Below are positions 6,226-12,313 of a stretch of DNA of 19,236 nt, in pieces; the stretch's first letter is position 1; the number at the start of each line of letters is the position of its first letter. The notes beneath the pieces are model-generated. The model was not told the DNA's origin. It saw nothing but the letters and a program-made list of their open reading frames with translations, and did no database searches. The position numbers and the translations under genes were made by a program. Source of the DNA: Candidatus Zixiibacteriota bacterium. Lineage in GTDB: Bacteria > Zixibacteria > MSB-5A5 > GN15 > FEB-12. Location: NCBI GenBank assembly GCA_022570975.1, contig JACZYS010000019.1:1-19236 (forward strand), written 5' to 3'.

Positions 6226-9111
6226 TTATGACCGTAAATCTTTGGTTATATCAAGAGCCTTAATGCGCGAGGTAAGAGTGTTTGGTTTAACACTTAATAA
6301 TTCGGCAGCTCCGCCCTTACCAGAAATTTTCCAGTCAGTTTCATTGAGGGCGGCTACAATATTGGTTCTCTCAATTTTTTTCAGCTCGCTAAAAGTGAAA
6401 ATCTCCTGCGGATTTTCTTTTAACGTTTCATTAAGATTTTCTTTTAGGTCTTTAAATTCAAAATTAGTTATTAAAAGATTAAGCACCAGGGGACCTTCTC
6501 TTGAAGTAATGACCGCTCTTTCAATTACGTTCTGTAATTCACGAATATTCCCCGGCCAATTATAACTTTCAAGCTCAACGATATGTTTTTGTTTTAATGT
6601 TTTTTCCGGAATTTTGAGTTTTTTACAATAAATTCTTAGGAAATGGTCAGCCAAAAGGGCTATGTCTTCCTTTCTTTCTCGCAATGGGGAAAGAAAAATA
6701 GGGAAGACGTTTAAGCGGAAATACAAATCTTCTCTGAATGTTCCTTTTTCAACCTCTTTCTTAAGGTCACGGTTTGTTGCAGATATTATCCTTACATTTG
6801 TTTTTTGAGTTTTTCCATGACCAATTCGTTCAAACTCTTTTTCCTGAATTACTCTCAAAAGTGTACTTTGTAATTCTAATGGAATTTCTGATATCTCATC
6901 AAGAAATAAAGTTCCTTCCTTAGCCAATTCAAATCTTCCAACTCGATCAATGTGGGCACCGGTGAAAGCCCCCTTGGTATGTCCAAAAAGTTCGCTTTCA
7001 AATAAGTTGTGAGGTATGGAGGCGCAACTTAATGTTACAAGTGGACGAGCAGACCGGTTACTTTTTTCATGGATTGCTCTGGCAATTAATTCTTTACCGG
7101 TTCCGGATGCGCCATGAATTAAAACAGTAGCGTCAGATTTTGCAACCGTCTCAACCTGCTCCAGAACCTCTCTTAAGGATCTGCTATTACCAACAATATT
7201 CTTAAAGGAATGCTTTATACTCACTTCCTCTCTTAAATATTCATTTTCAAGTTCAATCTGTCTCCGAAGTCTTTTAACTTCTTCATTTATTCTATTTTGT
7301 TCAGTGACATCTCTAAATTCGGAGAGCATACAACTTTCGCGATTAATTGTAATGCGTTCTGTAGATACCATACAGTCTAACAGCTTACCCTCTTTGCTTC
7401 TAACTTTAATAGGATAATCCTTAACAAAACCTTCGGCTTCAATCTTCTTTATAAGAATATCTCTATCTTCAGGATTAGGCCAAAGATTTAGCTCTCTGGT
7501 AGTTTTTCCAATAGCTTCTTCGTTTGTGTATCCGAGTATTTTCTTGAAACCATCATTTACCTCAACAATCCTGCCTTTCTCTATTGTAGTTATTGCCAGG
7601 CCATAAGGAGTGGCGCGGAAAGCTTTTGAGAATAATTCTTCAGACACTCTTATAGTTTTCTCTGCTTCAATCATTTTGGTAACATCCTGAACTGTTCCAA
7701 ATGAATGAATGGGGGCACCATCTTTACCAAGTTCTATGCGGCACTTTTCAATTACGAATTTAATTTTGCCGTTTGCCATCAAGAGACGGTAAGTTATTTC
7801 ATAATATCTATTGTCATTTATGGAGGAAGAAAAAGCATTATTAACTAATTCTCTATCGTCGGGATGAACAAAATCCATAAAGGCTTCATCACAAGGTTTA
7901 AAATTAATTTTGTTTATCTCAAGAATCTTATATAGCTCATCAGACCATAAGGTCTCGTTTTTCTTGAGGTCTTCTTCCCAATGGCCAATTTTGCTTATAT
8001 TCTCAGCCTCCTTAAGCCTTGCTTGGCTTTTGAGTAGTTCTGCTGTGGCCTTACTAGCAGTTGTTACATCCTGAATAGTTCCTAATGAGCGCACCGGTTT
8101 GCCATCACTATCAAAATCAGTATGATACTTTTCAGTTACAAACTTAATCTTGCCGTCTTTCATCAAGAGACGATAAGTAATCTCATTATCAATTTTGCTG
8201 TCCAATGAGGGGAGAGAGGATTTATTTACGAACTCTTTGTCGTCAGGATGAATAGCATCCTGGTAGACATCATATGAAGCCTCTAATTTATCTTTGTCTT
8301 TCTCAAAAATTCTGTATGTCTCATCAGACCAGAAACCTTCACCATTCTCATATTCTATTTCCCAATGCCCAATTTTGCTTAATTTTTCAGCCTCTTTTAG
8401 TCTCTTTTGACTCCTGAGTAGTTCTGCTGTGGCTTTCTTTGTGGTGCTTATATCATTGATTATTATAAAGCGGAAAAGGGGTTTTTTTGATGAATCAACA
8501 ACCCAGGCGGTTGTTGTTCTGGTCCATTTTGGAATACCACTTTTATCAACAAGCTGGATCTCTCTGTCAATTGACACCTGGGAAGAGTCACCAAAAATTT
8601 CTTCAAACTTGCTTTCATCACCGTCTTTGAAAAGCAATGACTCAAAAGTATGCTCGCTTAATTCTTGTGCAGAATAACCTAACAGTTTTTGCAAAAATGG
8701 ATTCGTCTCTATTAACTTGCCTTCCGGAGAACAAATAGCAATTCCAGTCGAGGCCACTTCAAATATCGAACGGAAGCGAGCTTCATGTTCCATTGCAAGT
8801 CTGTCCGTTTCAAGTTGGTCATGGAATAAGGAAGTTATCCAAATTACACCAAAGAGCATTAAGATAGAAATACATAATGCAACCAGCTCTGCCAATATCT
8901 CCGGAGATTCCAATTGTACAGTACTTGCATATGCCTCTTGAGAAATTAAGTGAAGGAAAGTTATGGTTCTTCTCACGGCCATTAATGTTATGGCAGCAGA
9001 AATTGCTATCCAGGCTTTTTTGTGTGCGGTAAGCTTTATTTGAGATAAAGCAATAGCTGCAGATGCAAACTGCAGAATTGTTGATACGGCCAGAATTATA
9101 ATAGTAAGCAT
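6226..9111 (-). CDS. membrane-anchored PAS sensor / sigma-54-dependent transcriptional activator
   Basis: 961 residues. Three hydrophobic helices (about 1-22, 33-55, 71-96) are followed by four PAS domains (about 112-224, 236-352, 365-480, 491-604), a coiled coil (605-630), a sigma-54 AAA+ domain (637-870) and a Fis-type HTH (905-955). The AAA+ domain is complete: Walker A GASGTGKE (667-674), the sigma-54-contacting GAFTGA (714-719), Walker B TLFLDEI (734-740) and WPGNIRELQN (852-861). The HTH reads GKGGAAELLSVKPNTLTSRI. It should therefore open sigma-54 promoters with ATP. There is no receiver or histidine kinase domain, so the sensor is fused directly to the activator. PAS2 and PAS3 are near copies offset by 128 residues. 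The start is ATG 9111 with AAGGTGAG about 11 bases upstream. Its likely target lies across the divergent 9112-9865 gap. The signal is unknown. Confidence 0.93.
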   Translation of the reverse strand: MLTIIILAVSTILQFASAAIALSQIKLTAHKKAWIAISAAITLMAVRRTITFLHLISQEAYASTVQLESPEILAELVALCISILMLFGVIWITSLFHDQLETDRLAMEHEARFRSIFEVASTGIAICSPEGKLIETNPFLQKLLGYSAQELSEHTFESLLFKDGDESKFEEIFGDSSQVSIDREIQLVDKSGIPKWTRTTTAWVVDSSKKPLFRFIIINDISTTKKATAELLRSQKRLKEAEKLSKIGHWEIEYENGEGFWSDETYRIFEKDKDKLEASYDVYQDAIHPDDKEFVNKSSLPSLDSKIDNEITYRLLMKDGKIKFVTEKYHTDFDSDGKPVRSLGTIQDVTTASKATAELLKSQARLKEAENISKIGHWEEDLKKNETLWSDELYKILEINKINFKPCDEAFMDFVHPDDRELVNNAFSSSINDNRYYEITYRLLMANGKIKFVIEKCRIELGKDGAPIHSFGTVQDVTKMIEAEKTIRVSEELFSKAFRATPYGLAITTIEKGRIVEVNDGFKKILGYTNEEAIGKTTRELNLWPNPEDRDILIKKIEAEGFVKDYPIKVRSKEGKLLDCMVSTERITINRESCMLSEFRDVTEQNRINEEVKRLRRQIELENEYLREEVSIKHSFKNIVGNSRSLREVLEQVETVAKSDATVLIHGASGTGKELIARAIHEKSNRSARPLVTLSCASIPHNLFESELFGHTKGAFTGAHIDRVGRFELAKEGTLFLDEISEIPLELQSTLLRVIQEKEFERIGHGKTQKTNVRIISATNRDLKKEVEKGTFREDLYFRLNVFPIFLSPLRERKEDIALLADHFLRIYCKKLKIPEKTLKQKHIVELESYNWPGNIRELQNVIERAVITSREGPLVLNLLITNFEFKDLKENLNETLKENPQEIFTFSELKKIERTNIVAALNETDWKISGKGGAAELLSVKPNTLTSRIKALDITKDLRS
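7678..8436 (-). repeat. internal duplication: PAS2 and PAS3 of the sigma-54 activator
   Basis: Two adjacent units of 128 residues share KATAELLxSQxRLKEAE, SKIGHWE, WSDExYxI, HPDD, EITYRLLM and GTxQDVT in the same order. One runs from residue 226 (8436-8053), the other from residue 354 (8052-about 7678). The DNA is also still clearly alike in places (for example the GAGTAGTTCTGCTGTGGC stretches on the plus strand near 8033 and 8416), so the duplication is fairly recent or homogenised. Confidence 0.85.
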
Positions 9112-9405
9112 TTTTCTTAAATCTCACCTTACATTACGGGCAACCTATGATAAGGTTTCGGTTCAAACCTCCAAACGTTTATTCGTTAGCAAATCTCCAA
9201 GTGCTTAATACAAGTAGTTTGAGTCAATGTGGATTGTTGTTTAGCGTTGAACCCTTCCAATTTTATTTAAATTTATCGATAAAAAATAATATTCAATCAA
9301 GCGTCAGAAATAGTCCATTAGCTATTTCTTTATGTTAAAGTAAAGTATTGTTTATATACAAAGTCAAGGAATTTCATTTAATTTGGTTATAAAACATAGA
9401 ATATC
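9112..9405. other. upstream leader of the sigma-54 activator gene
   Basis: Non-coding, AT-rich. It contains a GGTTT-N6-AAACC hairpin (9154-9169) and an inverted repeat GAAATAG-N8-CTATTTC (9307-9328). A candidate minus-strand promoter is TTGACT (9367-9362), 17 bp, TTTACT (9344-9339). That would give a long leader of about 220 bases before the ATG at 9111. I see no further gene here. Confidence 0.35.
9339..9367 (-). promoter_or_regulatory. candidate sigma-70 promoter for the sigma-54 activator gene
   Basis: On the minus strand, TTGACT (9367-9362) and TTTACT (9344-9339) are separated by 17 bp. The -35 matches five of six consensus bases and the -10 four of six. It is the best-spaced pair I found upstream of the gene, but it is over 220 bases away, so confidence is low. 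Confidence 0.3.
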
Positions 9406-9503
9406 GTGAATATACCCTATTTCATCAAAAAATTAACTTCAAAAGTCAAAATTCCTCATTTTTCGGGAAAAATTTCACGAAAAATCAGTATTCCTCATTT
9501 TTC

Positions 9504-9517
9504 GTGACAATTGTCAC
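9504..9517. promoter_or_regulatory. palindromic operator GTGACAATTGTCAC
   Basis: A perfect 14-bp palindrome inside the third repeat unit, about 240-250 bp before the predicted sigma-54 transcription start. It is a good candidate binding site for a dimeric HTH, most simply the Fis-type HTH of the adjacent activator. Confidence 0.55.
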
Positions 9518-9581
9518 CAATAGGCAATACTCTATTATATTGTAATATATTGATATAAACAGTCAATACTTGCAATCTTGC

Positions 9582-9594
9582 TGACAATTTGTCA
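9582..9594. promoter_or_regulatory. second copy of the operator, TGAC-N5-GTCA
   Basis: TGACAATTTGTCA, the same half-sites as at 9504-9517 with one extra central base. It lies two repeat units (78 bp) downstream at the equivalent place in its unit, about 170 bp before the predicted start. Confidence 0.45.
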
Positions 9595-9684
9595 CGAATA
9601 GTCAATATTCCTTATTTATCAGGAAAAGTGTCACGAAATGCCATAAGTTACGAGATTTCAGGACTCGTAAAATGTGACAGTAGA

Positions 9685-9696
9685 TGACATAAGTCA
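9685..9696. promoter_or_regulatory. third operator, TGACATAAGTCA
   Basis: TGAC-ATAA-GTCA has the same half-sites and 4-bp spacing as 9504-9517 but a different centre. It lies about 60-70 bp upstream of the predicted start. Further TGAC half-sites follow at 9702 and 9722, so the promoter-proximal part is dense with them. GTGACAGTAG occurs twice (9674-9683, 9721-9730). Confidence 0.4.
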
Positions 9697-9731
9697 AAGT
9701 CTGACAATTGTTTAACTCTCGTGACAGTAGT

Positions 9732-9747
9732 TGGCACGGTTTTTGTT
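9732..9747 (+). promoter_or_regulatory. sigma-54 (-24/-12) promoter of the HTH_11 gene
   Basis: TGGCACG (9732-9738), four bases, then TTGTT (9743-9747). The consensus is TGGCACG-N4-TTGCW, so the -24 element is perfect, the spacing is exact and the only mismatch is T for C in the -12 element. The expected start is about 9757-9758. It is oriented toward the HTH gene and faces away from the sigma-54 activator gene. Confidence 0.7.
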
Positions 9748-9865
9748 ATAACTATTGCTAGGAGACAAAAGGAAAACTTTTGAAGAGATTGAGGGGACTT
9801 TGCTAATATTTCAAAATAACGAAATAAATATTGCGGGGCAAACAGTTTTAAAGAAGGGGTTAGAA

Positions 9866-10132
9866 ATGAATCAGAGACTGGAATTCAAGAAAAAAGAGTT
9901 GGGTAAAGCTCAGCGCATAATAATTATGCTGAAGCTTTTGGGAGAGGGAAGACGGCTTAGCACAAACAGGATTGCCACGATGATGGGGGTCAGCCGGAGG
10001 ACAATATATAGAGATATTAATGATCTCAAGGATATTAATGTGCCTTTATATTATGACCGTGGAGAGTATAGATTAGATAGAAATATGTGGGATGCATGGA
10101 GTCCGGACGAAATTAAGCAAGCAATTGCTTGA
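9866..10132 (+). CDS. small HTH_11 (DeoR/YafY-type) DNA-binding protein without effector domain
   Basis: 88 residues from ATG 9866. A winged-helix HTH_11 domain fills the chain: AQRIIIMLKLLGEGRRLSTNRIATMMGVSRRTIYRDINDLKD is the HTH with its recognition helix, and VPLYYDRGEYRLDRNMWDAW is the wing. Related regulators (YafY/PafBC type) carry a C-terminal WYL or sugar-phosphate domain; here the chain ends right after the wing (SPDEIKQAIA). It may therefore be a constitutive binder or need a partner. The frame is open back to a TTG at 9755, but that codon lies at or before the predicted sigma-54 transcription start, so ATG 9866 with AAGGGG upstream is chosen. The leader would be about 108 bases. 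Strong regulation by the -24/-12 promoter is expected. An efficient terminator follows. Confidence 0.8.
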   Translation: MNQRLEFKKKELGKAQRIIIMLKLLGEGRRLSTNRIATMMGVSRRTIYRDINDLKDINVPLYYDRGEYRLDRNMWDAWSPDEIKQAIA

Positions 10133-10151
10133 TAATCTTAATTTCAAAATA

Positions 10152-10195
10152 CTTACACTAATTCTCCTGAATCAGGCATAATTAATTGGTGTAAG
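10152..10195. repeat. nested hairpin downstream of the HTH_11 gene
   Basis: CTTACACTAATT (10152-10163) pairs with AATTGGTGTAAG (10184-10195) over 12 bp with one wobble. The loop contains a second hairpin CCTG-AAT-CAGG (about 10166-10176). It has no T-run of its own, and a separate terminator follows. It could be an mRNA 3' stabiliser, a small structured RNA or a protein-binding cruciform. Confidence 0.5.
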
Positions 10196-10222
10196 ACAAT
10201 CATCATTGACTGTCAACTGGAA

Positions 10223-10257
10223 GGTCAGAAGTTTTGAAACTTCTGACCATTTTTTTT
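10223..10257 (+). terminator. strong rho-independent terminator after the HTH_11 gene
   Basis: GGTCAGAAGTT (10223-10233), loop TTGA, AACTTCTGACC (10238-10248), a perfect 11-bp stem followed by A and eight T residues. It closes the sigma-54-controlled transcript. Confidence 0.95.
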
Positions 10258-10360
10258 GGTCCAAAATCTGCTGTTTTTGCCATTTTTGATTTTGACGGAA
10301 AAAGTGGTTCGACATAAATTTTGTTGAAATGCAAACCAATAGCCGATAGTTTTCCCCAAA

Positions 10361-10394
10361 AGAAAATGCCCTGACCACTTAATAATAGTCAGGG
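10361..10394 (-). terminator. terminator of rpsT
   Basis: On the minus strand CCCTGAC (10394-10388) pairs with GTCAGGG (10375-10369), with a 12-base loop, followed by CATTTTCTTTT. It lies about 35 bases after the rpsT stop. The stem is moderate and the T-run is interrupted. Confidence 0.7.
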
Positions 10395-10429
10395 TATAAT
10401 TTGAAGAAGATAAAATAGCTTTGAAAAAC

Positions 10430-10684
10430 TTAGCTGAGTTTAGCTACAAAATGAGAAAGTCTGGATTTATTACGAGCCGCATTATTTTGATGAATTATTC
10501 CATAAGAAGCAGCTTTATCAATTATTGTAGCAACTTCCTTAAACTTTTTGGAAGCGGCATCTTTAGATGTTTCCAGCCGCAGGTTTCTTATGGCCGTGCG
10601 AAGTATAGTACGGTATTTTCTGTTTCTGAGTCTTTCCTTTTCGGAAGTTTTCATCCGCTTGGCGCAAGATTTATGATTCGGCAA
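10430..10684 (-). CDS. rpsT: 30S ribosomal protein S20
   Basis: 84 residues, the normal S20 length. It is a basic three-helix protein that binds 16S rRNA early in 30S assembly. Signature stretches are MPNHKSCAKRMKTSEKERLRNRKYRT at the N-terminus and IIDKAASYGIIHQNNAARNKSRLSHFVAKL at the C-terminus. The start codon is TTG (10684). An AAAGGA ribosome site sits seven bases before the TTG and only two before an ATG (10690-10688) that is followed directly by TAA, so TTG is the real start. E. coli rpsT is also known to use UUG and to be autoregulated. It is monocistronic, with its own promoter (10726-10754) and terminator (10361-10394), and divergent from murJ, as often seen. Confidence 0.95.
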   Translation of the reverse strand: MPNHKSCAKRMKTSEKERLRNRKYRTILRTAIRNLRLETSKDAASKKFKEVATIIDKAASYGIIHQNNAARNKSRLSHFVAKLS

Positions 10685-10725
10685 TTACATTTCCTTTCAA
10701 TTTTTTTATCCAACTACAGCCCAAG

Positions 10726-10754
10726 AATATATACAAGCAGGTAATCTTTGTCAA
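10726..10754 (-). promoter_or_regulatory. sigma-70 promoter of rpsT
   Basis: On the minus strand TTGACA (10754-10749), 17 bp, TATATT (10731-10726): a perfect -35, optimal spacing and a five-of-six -10. The start would be about 10719, giving a leader of about 35 bases. The -35 overlaps the murJ start codon on the other strand. Confidence 0.8.
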
Positions 10755-12310
10755 CAGCCAAAATTAAAGAGAAATCATTGGCCCGTTCAACCTCGGTTGT
10801 CTCATCTGCAACCGCCTTTTCACGAGTCTTAGGGCTGATTAGAGAGCAAGTGATGGCTTATTTCTTTGGGGCGTCAATGGCAACCGATGCTTTCATAATG
10901 GCCTTCAGAGTCCCGAATCTTCTCCGGGATATGTTTGCCGAAGGAGCATTATCAGCGGCATTTATACCGGTATTTAAGGAAAGATTGGTCAACAGGTCAG
11001 AAAAAGAGGCTTTTTCATTAGCCTCAATTTTGTTCACACTAATATTTCTGGTTGTAGGTCTGATTGTTCTGTTGGGCATAATTGCCGCGCCGGCCATTAT
11101 TTTTATTACGGCCAATGGATTTACAGAAAATCCGGAAAAATTTGATTTAACGGTAAGCCTCACCAGAATTATGATGGTCTATCTATTGTTGGTTTCACTG
11201 TCAGCTTTGGTAATGGGAATGTTAAACTCTTTTGGAAAGTTTGCTATTCCGGCTCTGTCGGCAGCGATGTTTAATTTGGGGATGGTTATCACCGTCACAA
11301 TATTCCTGGGGTTTTTCCAGAAACCGGTTTATGCTTTGGCTGTTGGAGTCTTGGTGGGAGGAGTAGGCCAGTTGGCTATTCAGCTGCCCTTACTCTGGAA
11401 AATCGGATTTCGTTTCAAGCCGATCATAAATATCTGGGATGAGGGATTAAGAAAAGTTCTCAAACTGGTAACGCCAATGATAATTGGTCTCTCTGCCGGT
11501 CGGATTAATATCTTAATCAGCACTTTTATTGCGTCGTTTCTAATCGAAGGCTCCATTTCATATTTGAACTATTCATACCGGCTGATGCACTTCCCGATGG
11601 GAGTCTTTGCCGTTGCTTTAGGGACGGTCACCCTTCCAAAGGTCTCAGAAATGGCCGCCAAAAACGATTTGCGGGGCTTGAGCAGGATGTTCCATGAGGC
11701 ATTAAGTCTAAACCTGTTTATGCTTATTCCTTCGGCCATTTTCCTAGCTTTTTATGGAAATGAGATAGTGGAGATGATTTTTCAGTGGGGATCATTCAGC
11801 AAAACTGATTCGGAAAAAACCTATATGGCCCTGCTCCATTATTCTTACGGTCTGATTGGTTTTGCAACGGTACGGGTCATTGTTCCCTTTTACTATGCCT
11901 TCAAAGATTCTAAAACGCCGATGAAAATTTCTATAATTGCCGTAGCTGTCAATATTCTTCTTTATTGGCCGTTAACAAAACTGTTGAATTTTGCCGGGTT
12001 GGCGGCAGCCACCTCAATTGGCGGACTGGTTAATATGGCTCTTCTGGTTCATTATTTGCCCTCCAAAGGAATAAAAATTGAATCCTCACGGGTCTGGCTT
12101 AATACTTTCAGGATTGTCATTGCTGCCCTGCTGTCGTGTTATATTGGCAAGTTAGTGCCGTTTCAATTCATCAGTCAAAACCTGATTGTCGAGAGAATTA
12201 TTTTATTTTTGGTTCCCGTTGCTGTTTCTGTTGTTTCTTTCTTGATATTTTGCTATCTTTTTAGAGTCAAGGAAGTTAACAGGATAAAGAACATTTTCAA
12301 ACGCAATTAA
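10748..12310 (+). CDS. murJ: lipid II flippase MurJ
   Basis: Inner-membrane MOP-superfamily transporter that moves lipid II across the membrane for peptidoglycan synthesis. 520 residues, the family length, with about 14 hydrophobic segments. Diagnostic N-terminal pieces are SVVSSATAFSRVLGLIREQVMAYFFGASMATDAFIMAFRVPNLLRDMFAEGALSAAFIPVF. The Arg residues in SRVLGLIRE and RVPNLLRDMF line the cavity that holds the substrate diphosphate. Later motifs LNYSYRLMHFPMGVFAVALGTVTLPKVSE and RVIVPFYYAFKDSKTPM are also typical. The start is TTG at 10748 with AGG six bases upstream. The divergent rpsT promoter overlaps this start. It is followed three bases later by comEC, so the two are very probably one transcript. 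Confidence 0.95.
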   Translation: MSTAKIKEKSLARSTSVVSSATAFSRVLGLIREQVMAYFFGASMATDAFIMAFRVPNLLRDMFAEGALSAAFIPVFKERLVNRSEKEAFSLASILFTLIFLVVGLIVLLGIIAAPAIIFITANGFTENPEKFDLTVSLTRIMMVYLLLVSLSALVMGMLNSFGKFAIPALSAAMFNLGMVITVTIFLGFFQKPVYALAVGVLVGGVGQLAIQLPLLWKIGFRFKPIINIWDEGLRKVLKLVTPMIIGLSAGRINILISTFIASFLIEGSISYLNYSYRLMHFPMGVFAVALGTVTLPKVSEMAAKNDLRGLSRMFHEALSLNLFMLIPSAIFLAFYGNEIVEMIFQWGSFSKTDSEKTYMALLHYSYGLIGFATVRVIVPFYYAFKDSKTPMKISIIAVAVNILLYWPLTKLLNFAGLAAATSIGGLVNMALLVHYLPSKGIKIESSRVWLNTFRIVIAALLSCYIGKLVPFQFISQNLIVERIILFLVPVAVSVVSFLIFCYLFRVKEVNRIKNIFKRN

Positions 12311-12313
12311 TTT

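Larger units (their letters stand above)
9406..9678 (+). repeat. imperfect tandem array, 39-bp period, in the divergent regulatory region
   Basis: Seven consecutive 39-bp units start at 9406, 9445, 9484, 9523, 9562, 9601 and 9640 with no gaps. The best preserved are those at 9445, 9484, 9562 and 9601. Each begins with GTCAATATTCCTCATTTTTC or a close variant and ends with GTCACGAATA or a close variant, and the columns align without indels. The units at 9406, 9523 and 9640 are more diverged. The array sits between the sigma-54 activator gene and the -24/-12 promoter, where enhancer sites are expected. Spacers and repeats are not of CRISPR form because the whole unit repeats. Confidence 0.7.

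Noticed and set aside
6209..6565. 118 aa plus-strand ORF
   Set aside because: It is antisense to the HTH and AAA+ end of the sigma-54 activator, with no ribosome site.
9154..9169. tRNA T-arm-like stem (GGTTT...AAACC)
   Set aside because: No acceptor, D or anticodon arm can be fitted around it on either strand.
9147..9338. 63 aa plus-strand ORF in the activator leader
   Set aside because: No ribosome site, low-complexity composition, and it crosses inverted repeats; treated as non-coding.
9406..9678. CRISPR array
   Set aside because: The whole 39-bp unit repeats with gradual drift; there are no constant repeats with unique spacers and no cas gene.
9755..9865. N-terminal extension of the HTH_11 protein from TTG 9755
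   Set aside because: The TTG is at or before the predicted transcription start, and the added residues have no domain; ATG 9866 has a better ribosome site.
10172..10378. 68 aa minus-strand ORF
   Set aside because: It runs through two terminators and the nested hairpin; not a gene.
10421..10744. 107 aa plus-strand ORF
   Set aside because: It is the complement of rpsT and its promoter.
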